DNA of 64,000 nt from QHXQ01 sp036389395 (GCA_036389395.1 DASVPY010000034.1:62001-126000); one strand, 5' to 3'. Shown: positions 43,304 to 51,855, counted from the stretch's first letter. The notes: generated from the sequence alone by a model not told the origin. Translations and numbers: made by a program.

Positions 43304-45775
43304 TCAGCGCACGGCGAAGAACGTGACCTGCACGATGTGGACGAACATCAGCACCAGCATCAGCGCGGTCGCGACCACGTGCGGCGCGAGCCAGAGCTTG
43401 AGCAACTGGTGCAGGTAGATGAGCGAGTCCACGCGCCGCAGCGTGACGGTCGCCTCGACCGCGTCGAGCAGGTCGCGCTGCGCCGTCGGGTCGGGCAGGC
43501 GCTCGACCTCGTCGTGCATCTCGCGCCGGGCCTCGGCTTCGAGCGCCGACAGCTCCTCGCGCCGGATGTACTGCCGCAGCAGGTAGCCGAACGAGAGGTA
43601 GCGCGGGCGCACCTTGCGCCGGATGATGTCGCGCACCTGCTCGCCGCAGCGCTGCCCGATCTCGCCCAACTGCTCGCGCAGTTCGTCGCGCCGCGCCCGC
43701 AGGTCTTCGATCAAGAGCGGCTCGCCCTCGATGCTCGTCATGATGCGCGGCACGAAGACGTAGCAGGCGATGCCGAACAGACCCGACAGGATGACCAGGT
43801 CGAACGCGATCATCAAGAGCGACGTGAGCAGCCCGCCCGTGTGCGCCCCGCCGTGCAGCAGCAGCAGGATGCCCGCGACCACGCCCAGGTAGACGTGCGC
43901 CAGCAGCCAGTAGCGCAACGCGCCCGTGCGCCGCCGGTAGACCTGCTTGCGCCCAGGGTACGCCATCACGACCGCGATGCCGCCCAGGCCGACGAAGCCG
44001 GTCAGCCAGCGCACGGTCAGCCAAGTGCCGAAGAGCCGGCCGTCCAGCCCGAAGCGTTCCATGCCGTAGATGGTCGCGGCCGTCAGCCCGATGACGAGTA
44101 GCCAGCCGACGGCGTGCCAGAGGTTGGCGGTCGGGTCGCGCTTGTGGATGTTGCGCCCGATGGCCTGCGTCTGGTTGCGGAAGACCGTGCCGAGCTTCTG
44201 CTGGACTTCGGTGAAATACTCGCGCGGGTTGACGCGCACGAGCGCGCCCGTCGGGCAGTTCTCCTGGCACGAGTAGGCGTGCGTCTTCGCGCCCGCGGGG
44301 TTGAGCGGCGTGTTGTTGCAGAGGTTACACTTGACCGCGACGTTATTGTCCACCTCCACGACGGGCGGCGGCGGCTCGGGCGGCGAGATGTCGAACCAGG
44401 CGCGCACGCGCTGGGCGAAGGTCTGCGGCTCCGGCGCGGGCGGCTTGCGCGGCACCATCGTGATGGCGTTGTAGGGGCACTGCGTGGCGCAGTCGGAGCA
44501 GCCGATGCAGGTCTTCGGGTCAATGTCGATCTGCCCGTTGCTGAAGCGCCCGATTGCGCCCGTGGGGCAGCCCGTCAGGCATTCGGGGTCTTGACAGTGC
44601 ATGCAGACCGAGGGCGAGAGGACGTGCTGGAGCGAGGCCGCGCCGGGGCGCTTCGGGCGCTCGATGTGGATGCCGCGGCGCAGGAGGCGCGACTGCCCGT
44701 GCATGGTGTGGCAGGCGAGCGAGCAGTTGCCGCAGCGCACGCACAAGTCCATGTCCATGACGAGCAGGTTCGTGCCGTCCACCAAGCCGGTGGAAATCTC
44801 CTTCTCGGTGGCGGCGACGGTCTGCGGGTCGGTCGAGCGCGCGAGCGCCACGTCGTCGTCGGCGATGGAGAACTCGGGGAAGCTGCGCAGGACGGCGTCG
44901 AGCAGCTTGGGGTTGGCGCGCAGGTGCGGGACGGAGATTTCCAAGACCTCCGTGCGCGCGAGCACCGTGGCCGTGTAGGCCCAGATTTTGTCTTCCTTCA
45001 GCCCTTCGAGGCCGAGGCAGTTGCCGCCGCCGAGGAAGTCGAGCGCGACGCGCTCGTCCGCGCCGAGCGCCACGTCGCTCACGTCGCCCACCAGCTCCAT
45101 GCCGCGCACGCGCCGCACCCAGCCGTTCTTGATGAAGACGAGGCGGTTGACCGCGTCGCCCTCGCGGTGCAGGACGTGGTTCTTGCCGTAGACCATGAAG
45201 CGGGCGGCGTCGCCGAGTTGCGCGATCAGGTCGTCGGCCAGGACGCCCTTGGCCGCCTGCCTGACCTCTTCGAGCGTGCGCCCGAGGCCGTGCTTGCGGT
45301 AGGTCACGTCGAGCTTCTTGCCGAAGGTGTCGAGCTTGCGCAGCAGGCGCAGGGCGGGGCGCGTGACCTCGAAGACCGTGGCCTTGCCGCCGGGCGGCAC
45401 GACGACCGTGGCGTTGCGCGGCACGCCCGCCAGGATGGCCATCTCGCCGAAGCTCTGGCCGGGCGGGATCGTGCCGATCTTGTTCTCCTTGCCCGTCTCG
45501 TCCTGCACGTACACGTCGAGCTGGCCCTCGACGGTGATGAAGAAGGTGTTGCCGCCCCAGTCGCCCTGCTTGATGATCTGCTCGCCCGCGTCGTACTGGA
45601 ACAGGCGCAGGTAGGGGCCGACCTTCTTGCCGTTGTAGTTGCGCCCGTAGGCGATCACCTCCAAGTCCAGCTCGAACTTGAAGTGGCCGTCGTGCTTCTC
45701 GACCAGTTCGGCGAGGATGTCCACCTGCTTGATGGCATCCAGAATAGTCTTGTGCGTCTTGATCTCGTGCGGCAT
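43304..45775 (-). CDS. Cyclic-nucleotide-binding, four-[4Fe-4S], dihaem-b membrane protein
   Basis: An 823-residue multidomain protein. Domain one (about 55-165) is a cyclic-nucleotide-binding fold with the intact phosphate cassette FGEMAILAGVPRNATV (E111, R120). Domain two (about 183-300) is a degenerate copy without the arginine. Residues 340-510 are a ferredoxin-type domain with sixteen cysteines in four groups (C345/348/351/355; C391/394/399/403; C423/426/429/433; C483/486/503/507), as in DmsB/HybA-like subunits. The C-terminal part has about six helices. Two of them carry histidine pairs spaced by 13 residues: H627/H641 and H799/H813, the haem-b ligand pattern of cytochrome b bundles. 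First gene of a three-gene operon with a strong promoter. Confidence 0.9.
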   Translation of the reverse strand: MPHEIKTHKTILDAIKQVDILAELVEKHDGHFKFELDLEVIAYGRNYNGKKVGPYLRLFQYDAGEQIIKQGDWGGNTFFITVEGQLDVYVQDETGKENKIGTIPPGQSFGEMAILAGVPRNATVVVPPGGKATVFEVTRPALRLLRKLDTFGKKLDVTYRKHGLGRTLEEVRQAAKGVLADDLIAQLGDAARFMVYGKNHVLHREGDAVNRLVFIKNGWVRRVRGMELVGDVSDVALGADERVALDFLGGGNCLGLEGLKEDKIWAYTATVLARTEVLEISVPHLRANPKLLDAVLRSFPEFSIADDDVALARSTDPQTVAATEKEISTGLVDGTNLLVMDMDLCVRCGNCSLACHTMHGQSRLLRRGIHIERPKRPGAASLQHVLSPSVCMHCQDPECLTGCPTGAIGRFSNGQIDIDPKTCIGCSDCATQCPYNAITMVPRKPPAPEPQTFAQRVRAWFDISPPEPPPPVVEVDNNVAVKCNLCNNTPLNPAGAKTHAYSCQENCPTGALVRVNPREYFTEVQQKLGTVFRNQTQAIGRNIHKRDPTANLWHAVGWLLVIGLTAATIYGMERFGLDGRLFGTWLTVRWLTGFVGLGGIAVVMAYPGRKQVYRRRTGALRYWLLAHVYLGVVAGILLLLHGGAHTGGLLTSLLMIAFDLVILSGLFGIACYVFVPRIMTSIEGEPLLIEDLRARRDELREQLGEIGQRCGEQVRDIIRRKVRPRYLSFGYLLRQYIRREELSALEAEARREMHDEVERLPDPTAQRDLLDAVEATVTLRRVDSLIYLHQLLKLWLAPHVVATALMLVLMFVHIVQVTFFAVR

Positions 45776-45875
45776 AGCGTCTCAGTCGGTTGTTGAAGAG
45801 CCTTGTCGCCGGGAGCGACACCGGAACCGTGGCAGTGCTGAATAGAACGCGGTAAGCCTGACTTGAACGGGGCGC

Positions 45876-45903
45876 ATTATAGCACCGCCCGGCGTTTTGT
45901 CAG
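45876..45903 (-). promoter_or_regulatory. Promoter of the Fe-S/dihaem-b operon
   Basis: Minus strand: CTGACA, 16 bp, TATAAT (perfect -10), about 100 bp upstream of the ATG at 45775. The 297-bp gap is shared with the divergent promoter at 45945. Confidence 0.7.
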
Positions 45904-45944
45904 CAAGAACTTGCAGGGGCCGCAGGAACCGGCGGAAAACTTGA

Positions 45945-45973
45945 TTGACAGCCGCTGTGGGCGGCCGTATAAG
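45945..45973 (+). promoter_or_regulatory. Promoter of calcium-loop protein gene
   Basis: TTGACA, 17 bp, TATAAG, 100 bp upstream of the ATG at 46073. Near-consensus sigma-70 promoter. Confidence 0.75.
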
Positions 45974-46072
45974 GGCGCTTAGCGAGGGGCGCGGCCGGCG
46001 TTACCCGAAAGTCCAGGGCCGAGTCCTCACGGGGCGTCGGTTCACCTCCTTCTCTTCGGCATAGGAGACTCC

Positions 46073-47752
46073 ATGGCGTACACCGGGCAGCCGGTTGACC
46101 ACCGTCCAGGCCGGCAACATCTCTGGGCCGCTCTAATCTTGATGCTGGGCTTAACGCCCGCCCTGTTACCGTTGGTTCATTCCCGAGGGCAAAACAGAGA
46201 GGCGGCTCAGGAGGGCGACAGGGTGATCGAAAGGGTGAAACACTTTAACCCGCCGGCCGAGATCAGCCTCGTCAAGTCACGCATCGGGACTATCGAGCTA
46301 GACAAGAAGTTTTCGGCCGGCGAAGACTGGTTTGAGGGCCTGGCGGTCGGCGTCCATAACAAGTCAGAGAAGCCGATCTCCTATATCTCCCTTCATCTCT
46401 ATTTCCCCCGGCCGAAAGAGCAACAGGGTATGAATGATTTGGGCTTTTCACTCCAATACGGAGTGAACCCTATCTGGGCCAGGCGGAACGGTATAGCCAT
46501 GCCTGCGGCAGCGCCGATACAACCCGGAAATAAGGTTGAAATTACCTTGCCGGACAACAGGTATCGGGCCATCCAAGCTGCTCTAGTGGAAGCAGGCTAT
46601 CCGGCGAGTATTAAAACCATTAAAATTTACGTCGAAATGTTGGGCTTCAGCGACGGGACGATTTGGCTCGGTAATAAAATGTTTACTCAGGATGAGAATG
46701 AGCCGGGTAGACTCATCTCGCTCGAAAAAAAAACTCTGCCCGTAACTGAAAGTTTCATGTCTAAAGTTGCGTACAAGGTAACCAGTACGGCAGCACAAAG
46801 CGATTCCAAGTGCGGTGACGTGAAAGCCAGCGATTTTATTGCTTGTAGTAACGGGTTTAATTGCTCCGTACCCACCTATACACTACACCCGCCACCCGGC
46901 GAGAATATACTCGTCAAGGAAGATCGTATCTGTATGACAGGTTACGAAGGGGAGTGCGAGCCAATTGAGCGTAAAGCCTCTGTTCGTCTCGACCCTTGTC
47001 CCACACCCACACCTTCGCCCACGCCTTCACCGACCCCTACCCCGACGCCAACGCCCACGCCGCAGACCCGCGAGGCCTGCATCGCCATCAACTGGTATTG
47101 GAACCTGACGACCGGCACCTGCTCGGAGACGCAGTGCGCCCCGCGTACCTGCTCACCTCAGACCTACTGGGACTCCGACTGGTGCCGCTGCGTCAACCTC
47201 GACTCGCCCGTCTTGGTAGACGTAAACGGCGACGGCTTCGCGCTGACCGACGCGGCGGGTGGCGTCCGCTTCGACCTCGACGCCGACGGCGCGGCCGAGC
47301 GGCTCGCGTGGCTGGCCGCCGGGGCGGACGACGCGTGGCTCGCCTTAGACCGTGACGGGAACGGCGTGATCGGCGACGGGCGGGAGTTGTTCGGCAACCA
47401 CACGCCGCAGCCCGCGCCGCCCGCGGGCCAGGAGAAGAACGGCTTCCTGGCGCTGGCCGAGTACGACCAGCCGACGCAGGGCGGCAACGGCGACGGCGTG
47501 ATCGACGCCCACGACGCGGTGTTCGCTTCCCTGCGGCTCTGGCGGGACGCGAACCACAACGGTCTCTCCGAACCCGGCGAGCTACGTGGGCTGGCTGATC
47601 TCGGCCTGAAGTCTATTGACCTCGATTACAAAGAGTCGAAGCGCACGGACGAGCACGGCAACCGGTTCCGCTACCGGGCGAAGGTCTGGGACGCACGCGG
47701 GGCGCAGGTCGCGCGCTGGGCCTGGGACGTGTTCCTCATCCGTGGGCAATAG
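46073..47752 (+). CDS. Exported protein with calcium-loop motifs, mixed composition
   Basis: A 559-residue protein with an N-terminal hydrophobic export signal (WAALILMLGLTPALLPLV). Residues 30-300 form an unrecognised beta-rich domain and are encoded by visibly AT-richer DNA with different codon use from the surroundings. A Pro/Thr linker (TPTPSPTPSPTPTPTPTPTP, about 310-330) leads to a GC-rich C-terminal half with several DxDxDG-type loops (DVNGDGF, DLDADGAA, DRDGNGVIGDGRE, GNGDGVIDAHD, DANHNGL) suited to calcium. A Shine-Dalgarno (AGGAG) precedes the ATG. The composition break suggests the gene was assembled from two sources. Function unknown; probably a secreted or surface protein. Confidence 0.75.
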   Translation: MAYTGQPVDHRPGRQHLWAALILMLGLTPALLPLVHSRGQNREAAQEGDRVIERVKHFNPPAEISLVKSRIGTIELDKKFSAGEDWFEGLAVGVHNKSEKPISYISLHLYFPRPKEQQGMNDLGFSLQYGVNPIWARRNGIAMPAAAPIQPGNKVEITLPDNRYRAIQAALVEAGYPASIKTIKIYVEMLGFSDGTIWLGNKMFTQDENEPGRLISLEKKTLPVTESFMSKVAYKVTSTAAQSDSKCGDVKASDFIACSNGFNCSVPTYTLHPPPGENILVKEDRICMTGYEGECEPIERKASVRLDPCPTPTPSPTPSPTPTPTPTPTPQTREACIAINWYWNLTTGTCSETQCAPRTCSPQTYWDSDWCRCVNLDSPVLVDVNGDGFALTDAAGGVRFDLDADGAAERLAWLAAGADDAWLALDRDGNGVIGDGRELFGNHTPQPAPPAGQEKNGFLALAEYDQPTQGGNGDGVIDAHDAVFASLRLWRDANHNGLSEPGELRGLADLGLKSIDLDYKESKRTDEHGNRFRYRAKVWDARGAQVARWAWDVFLIRGQ

Positions 47753-47775
47753 CCTCAGTCCTAGTTGTTGCGGAC

Positions 47776-47809
47776 ACCGCGCGCCGGCCGGCACAGGCCG
47801 GCGCGCGGT
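47776..47809 (+). terminator. Rho-independent terminator
   Basis: Perfect 14-bp stem (47776-47789 with 47796-47809) around GGCACA, followed by TTCTCTTT, 23 bp after the stop of the calcium-loop protein gene. Confidence 0.8.
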
Positions 47810-47831
47810 TTCTCTTTGGCCGCAAAGTTTT

Positions 47832-47891
47832 GGAACCCCCGCGGGGGCGGCGCGTGCAAGCTCAACGGGCGCGCAAGGCTGCGTGTATAAT
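47832..47891 (+). promoter_or_regulatory. Candidate ECF-type promoter and separate TATAAT box
   Basis: GGAAC at 47832, 16 bp, CGTG at 47853 resembles ECF sigma promoters (GGAAC / CGT) and may allow autoregulation of the sigma gene at 47972. A perfect TATAAT at 47886-47891 has no good -35 box and may be a second start. Confidence 0.4.
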
Positions 47892-47971
47892 CGGGCGCGG
47901 TGGGCACGGTTAGCAGGGCGGCCGGCGGTCGGGAGCGCGCCGCCGCGAGCGTCCGAGCCTGCCTCTCCTGT

Positions 47972-48616
47972 ATGAGTGCGCTGTCTTCGATTAACGAGTT
48001 GGGGCTGCCCGTGGTGGCGCAGAGCGCGGGCGCGGTGGACGTGTCCTCAGATCACGGGCTGCTGGCGGCGGTGCGCGCGGGCGACGAGGCGGCGTTCGCC
48101 GAGCTGGTGCGCCGCTACCGCAACCAGATCACGAACTACGTCTACCGGATGACGAACGACTACGAGCTGGCGGTGGACTTGGCGCAGGAGACCTTCCTGC
48201 GCGTCTACCGCGCGGCCGACCGCTACCAGACCGGCTACGCCTTCTCGACCTACATCTACCGCATCGCCACGAACCTCGCCATCAGCGAATTGCGCCGCCG
48301 CAAGCGCCGCCGCCTCGTCTCGCTCACGGGCTTCTTCCAGGAGCGCGAGCAGGGCGGCGAGCCGGCGGAACTCGACCCCGCGGACGTGCGCCCGCTGCAA
48401 GACGCGACGCTCGTCTCGGCGGAGCGCCGCGCGGCGGTGGCGCGCGCCATCGCCAGCCTGCCGGACAAGTACCGCGCGCCGCTCGTCCTGCGCGACATAG
48501 AGGAGCGCAGCTACGACGAGATCGCCGGCATACTGGAACTCAGCGAGGGCACGGTCAAGTCGCGCATCAGCCGCGCCCGCTCGTTCCTGCGCGACAAGTT
48601 GCAGGGTTATCTGTGA
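47972..48616 (+). CDS. ECF RNA polymerase sigma factor (RpoE-like)
   Basis: A 214-residue sigma-70 family protein. Region 2 (about residues 30-100) contains FAELVRRYRNQITNYVYRMT and DLAQETFLRVYRA. Region 4 (about 150-210) contains LPDKYRAPLVLRDIEERSYD and an HTH with LSEGTVKSRISRARS. Start at the ATG at 47972. The next gene, an anti-sigma factor with a zinc-binding motif, begins right after, and an HtrA-like PDZ protein follows, giving a layout like envelope-stress systems. Confidence 0.93.
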   Translation: MSALSSINELGLPVVAQSAGAVDVSSDHGLLAAVRAGDEAAFAELVRRYRNQITNYVYRMTNDYELAVDLAQETFLRVYRAADRYQTGYAFSTYIYRIATNLAISELRRRKRRRLVSLTGFFQEREQGGEPAELDPADVRPLQDATLVSAERRAAVARAIASLPDKYRAPLVLRDIEERSYDEIAGILELSEGTVKSRISRARSFLRDKLQGYL

Positions 48617-48656
48617 GAGGTAGGAGTCAGGAGTCAGAAGCCGGAAGCCGGAATTT
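48617..48656. repeat. GGAGTCA / GAAGCCG heptamer tandem
   Basis: Two GGAGTCA and two GAAGCCG 7-bp units in direct order, lying between the sigma-factor stop and the anti-sigma gene start. No inverted partner is visible. If the GTG at 48613 were the anti-sigma start, the repeat would be translated. Confidence 0.75.
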
Positions 48657-48672
48657 TATGAGGTGGTCGCAG

Positions 48673-49578
48673 ATGTATAGCTGTCGGCAGTTCAGGGCGG
48701 AATTGGAAGAGGGGGCGCGGCGCGCGCCGGTGACGGCGCAGGCGGCGGCCCACGCCGCGGGGTGCGCCGCGTGCCGGGCGTTCGGGGCGGAGCGGCAGGC
48801 CTTGGGCCGGCTCTTGGGCGAGCTTGAGCCGGTCGGCGCGCCGGCCGATTTCGAGTTTCGCCTGCGCGCGCGCTTGGCGGCCCGCGAAGGCGCGGGCGTT
48901 AGCCCATTGGCCCGCTTCGCGCAACGCGCCCGCCTGTCGCTCGCGCCGCGCTTGCTCGCCACTGGGCTGGCCGCCTGTCTCGTCCTCGCCTGCGCCGCCG
49001 CGCTCGGCTGGCGCACGCTCCACACGTCGCCGCCTCAAAGCACCGCCAGCCACCCGGCCACCAGCGCGACGGCGAACGACCCGATCAGCGTCGCCACGAC
49101 GCAGCAAGGCGCAACGGCGGCGCGGCAAGAGACAGCGTCACACGGCGGCGCGCTCGCCACGACCGACACTGCGACGACGCACGCGCCGGTCTCGGTGCGG
49201 CACGCGAGCCGAGGAGCGACCCGCGTCGCGGCATCGAGTGCCGTGGCGAAGGTTTCATCGTCGGTGCGTGAACGCGGGGTCGGGGTGGCGCGGCACACGG
49301 CGCAGCCCGTGCCGGAGAACGTGCCGGGCGTGAGCGAGGCGGCGGTGCGCGGCGCGCAGCCGTTGGTGGCGCACCTGGGCAACAGCGCGATACAGCCCGC
49401 GCCGATCCCCCTGCCCGTCGCGGCGTCGGCGAAGCCCTTGCGCGTGCTACTGCGCGACCCGCGCGGCGCGGCGCGCGAGGTGTCGCTTGAGCCGGTCTCG
49501 TTCGGCGCGCGCGACCTGCTCGCCGGGCGCACGACCGTCCAGCGCGTCAACGCTTCTTACACGCAAGGCGTTTGGTAA
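48673..49578 (+). CDS. Zinc-finger anti-sigma factor
   Basis: A 301-residue membrane protein when started at the ATG at 48673, preferred because GAGGTGG lies 6 bp upstream. The frame is open upstream to a GTG (48613) that overlaps the sigma stop, but that stretch is repeat sequence. The N-terminal domain has C4, H27, C31 and C34 (the HxxxCxxC anti-sigma motif). A single transmembrane helix lies near residues 95-114. The long periplasmic part is Ala/Thr-rich and low in complexity, ending in a short conserved-looking segment (LRVLLRDPRGAAREVSLEPV). It should bind and hold the preceding sigma factor until an envelope signal arrives. Confidence 0.85.
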   Translation: MYSCRQFRAELEEGARRAPVTAQAAAHAAGCAACRAFGAERQALGRLLGELEPVGAPADFEFRLRARLAAREGAGVSPLARFAQRARLSLAPRLLATGLAACLVLACAAALGWRTLHTSPPQSTASHPATSATANDPISVATTQQGATAARQETASHGGALATTDTATTHAPVSVRHASRGATRVAASSAVAKVSSSVRERGVGVARHTAQPVPENVPGVSEAAVRGAQPLVAHLGNSAIQPAPIPLPVAASAKPLRVLLRDPRGAAREVSLEPVSFGARDLLAGRTTVQRVNASYTQGVW

Positions 49579-49624
49579 GTCCGCGCCGTCGCGTCTGAGG
49601 ACGAACGCACAGTAGTTTGATCTG

Positions 49625-51622
49625 ATGTTAAGGATGACGAACTCTCAGCCGGGATTTTGGCGACGCGGCGCGCGCGCCTTCGCGTGCGCCCTCGCCCTGC
49701 CGCTCTGCCTGGCGGTCTTCGCCGACGCGCGCGCACAGCAGGCGACGACGAATGCGCCCGCGACGACGAACGCGAACGCGCCGACGCCCGCCCCGCCGGT
49801 CGCGGCGCAGGCGAAGGCACAAACGCCGCCGAGTCGGGACGCGAGCCTGCACGTGATCGCGGTCGTCCACCGTCTGAGCGGCTGGCGTCTGCGCGCGCTG
49901 CTCGCGCGCCCGGACGTGCCCGCGGCCGCCGGCCAGGTGGCCGACGACTTCATCCGCGTCAACGTCGTCGCCGGGTTCGTGCTGCCCGACGGCCGCTCCG
50001 TGGTCGCGCGCCTGCCGCGCGCCGACGCCGAGTTACTCGACTTCGCCGCGCAGTTCCAGAGCGCCGTGCCCGGCGGCGATAACCTGTTGCCCGGCGTAGA
50101 GCCTTCCGCCCTGTCGCTCGTGCGCGCCGACGGCGTGGACGTGCCCGCGCGCTTCGTCGGCCTGGACGCGAGCACGGGTCTCTCTTTGCTCGAAGCCGAG
50201 CAGCCTTTGACGCCGCCCGTGCCGGCGCGCGCGCAGACCGTGCCGCCCGCGGTCGGGGCGCGCGTGCGTGTCGTCGCGCCGCTCGCCGCCGCGCCGCCCG
50301 TCGCCACCAACGCCCCGGCCAACGCGACCGCCGTCAACGACAACGAGCCGGTGGGCGAGACCGGCACGATCTACATGAACATGAGCGAGGCCGAAGGGCA
50401 GCTCACGCAGATCAAACGCTCGCCGACGGGCAAGGCGGTCGAGCTTACGCTGGTCGTGTCGCAGGCTTCTTCGGAGTGGGTGGGCGGCGTCGCGTTGGGC
50501 GAGGCGGACACGCTCGTCGGCATCGTGGCCGAGAGCGACGCGCGCGCCGCGCGGCTCGTCTCGGCGGACACTGTGCGCGCCGCGGCCGCGCGCATCTCGG
50601 CGCGGCGCGCGAGCGTCCCGCAGCCCTGGCTCGGCGCGCGCGGCGACGCGCTCGCGGGCGTCGCGCTCGACGCGCTGCTCGCGCACGGCTGGCCCGCGCC
50701 CGAAGCCCGCACGCTGCTCAGCCGCCGACAGGGCATCTTCCTGACAGACGTTGCGCCGGACACGCCCGCCGCGCGCGCGGGCCTGCGTGCCGGCGACGTG
50801 ATCGCGCGCGTCAGCCGGCACGACGTGCGCGGCGTCGAAGACCTCTCGTTCCTGTTGCAAGAGTTGGGCAGCAACGCGGTCGCCGACTTCACGGTGCTGC
50901 GCGCCAACGCGCCGCCGCTCGATCTGCCGGTGCGTCTGAGCGGGGCCTTGAACCCGGCGCTTGAGACGGCGCAGGCCGAGGCGCGCGCGGCCGAGTCCGA
51001 GATGACGCTGGCGCAACGCACGGCGCAGGCCGTGGAGATGGACTTGCGCCAGTCCGAGCGCGACCTACAGCAGAGCAAGCTCGAAGTTCGGGCCTTGGAG
51101 TTGGCGTTGCGCGAGGCGGACGCGGCGGACAGGGAAGTCATGCGGTTTCGCCTGGACGCGGCGCGCACGCGCGTGCAGTCGGCGCAGACGCGCTTCGAGG
51201 CCGCGCACACGCGGCTCAAAGCTCTGACCACGCGCGCGGCGGCGACGCGCTTCCGTCTGGCCGAGGCCGAGATGCGCATCAGGGCCGCGGGCGGCGCGCA
51301 CTTCAACCTGCCCATGCCGGCGCTGTTGCGCTACGGCGTCGAGGCGACGAGACTGTGGCCGCCGGCCGGCGCGAGTCAACGCCCGCCGGGCGGCGAAGGC
51401 CAACCGGGGCGCATGGGGCTGCTCGTGGTGGGCGTGCGCCCGGAGAGCGTCGCGGCGCGCGCCGGTGTGCGCGTCGGCGACATCATCGAGACCGTCAACG
51501 CCCGCCCCGCCGCCAGCCTGTGGCCCGCCGCCGGCACACAGACGGAATCCAGCCTCACGCTCGGCGTCACGCGCGACGGCCAGCGGTTGACGCTCCAACT
51601 CCGGCGCGAGCCGGACAAGTGA
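49625..51622 (+). CDS. HtrA-like pseudoprotease with two PDZ domains and coiled coil
   Basis: Exported 665-residue protein (signal peptide ends near ADARAQQ, residue 38). Residues 75-330 follow the trypsin-like HtrA layout but each catalytic position is changed: the TNxHV segment reads SVVARL (R129 for His), DLAVL reads TGLSLL (G185 for Asp) and GNSGG reads EWVGG (V286 for Ser). PDZ domain one is at about 335-435 (GIFLTDVAPDTPAARAGLRA). A long alpha-helical coiled coil (about 445-555) follows, then a second PDZ (LLVVGVRPESVAARAGVRVG). It lies directly after the sigma/anti-sigma pair, so it may sense misfolded envelope proteins without cutting them. Confidence 0.82.
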   Translation: MLRMTNSQPGFWRRGARAFACALALPLCLAVFADARAQQATTNAPATTNANAPTPAPPVAAQAKAQTPPSRDASLHVIAVVHRLSGWRLRALLARPDVPAAAGQVADDFIRVNVVAGFVLPDGRSVVARLPRADAELLDFAAQFQSAVPGGDNLLPGVEPSALSLVRADGVDVPARFVGLDASTGLSLLEAEQPLTPPVPARAQTVPPAVGARVRVVAPLAAAPPVATNAPANATAVNDNEPVGETGTIYMNMSEAEGQLTQIKRSPTGKAVELTLVVSQASSEWVGGVALGEADTLVGIVAESDARAARLVSADTVRAAAARISARRASVPQPWLGARGDALAGVALDALLAHGWPAPEARTLLSRRQGIFLTDVAPDTPAARAGLRAGDVIARVSRHDVRGVEDLSFLLQELGSNAVADFTVLRANAPPLDLPVRLSGALNPALETAQAEARAAESEMTLAQRTAQAVEMDLRQSERDLQQSKLEVRALELALREADAADREVMRFRLDAARTRVQSAQTRFEAAHTRLKALTTRAAATRFRLAEAEMRIRAAGGAHFNLPMPALLRYGVEATRLWPPAGASQRPPGGEGQPGRMGLLVVGVRPESVAARAGVRVGDIIETVNARPAASLWPAAGTQTESSLTLGVTRDGQRLTLQLRREPDK

Positions 51623-51641
51623 GTAGTTAACCTTTGCGGCC

Positions 51642-51717
51642 CTTTGCGGCCTTTCTCTGCGTCCTTCGCGGTTAAGTTCCTGATCTAACCGCGAAGGACG
51701 CAGAGAGGGCCGCAAAG
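51642..51717. repeat. CTTTGCGGCC hairpin
   Basis: Arms 51642-51674 and 51686-51717 pair almost completely, using CTTTGCGGCC and TCCTTCGCGGTTA words shared with the elements at 14918 and 20097. It lies after the HtrA-like gene, where a terminator is expected. A TAAGCT hexamer at 51781 in the same gap may be a -10 box for the next gene. Confidence 0.85.
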
Positions 51718-51855
51718 TCGTTTTTGCCCGCCCGCCTTAATTTTTCTCCGCGCCTCTGAACGCCCGCGCCCGACTTGTGCTAAGCTAACGCCCGCTAAAC
51801 CAGCACGCATTACCAAGACTTTTTCACGCAACAGCAGGCAGGGGCCGAGACTCTC

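Noticed and set aside
44870..45230. Second cyclic-nucleotide-binding domain as a functional sensor
   Set aside because: The phosphate-binding cassette lacks the arginine and the FGE motif; it is probably structural.
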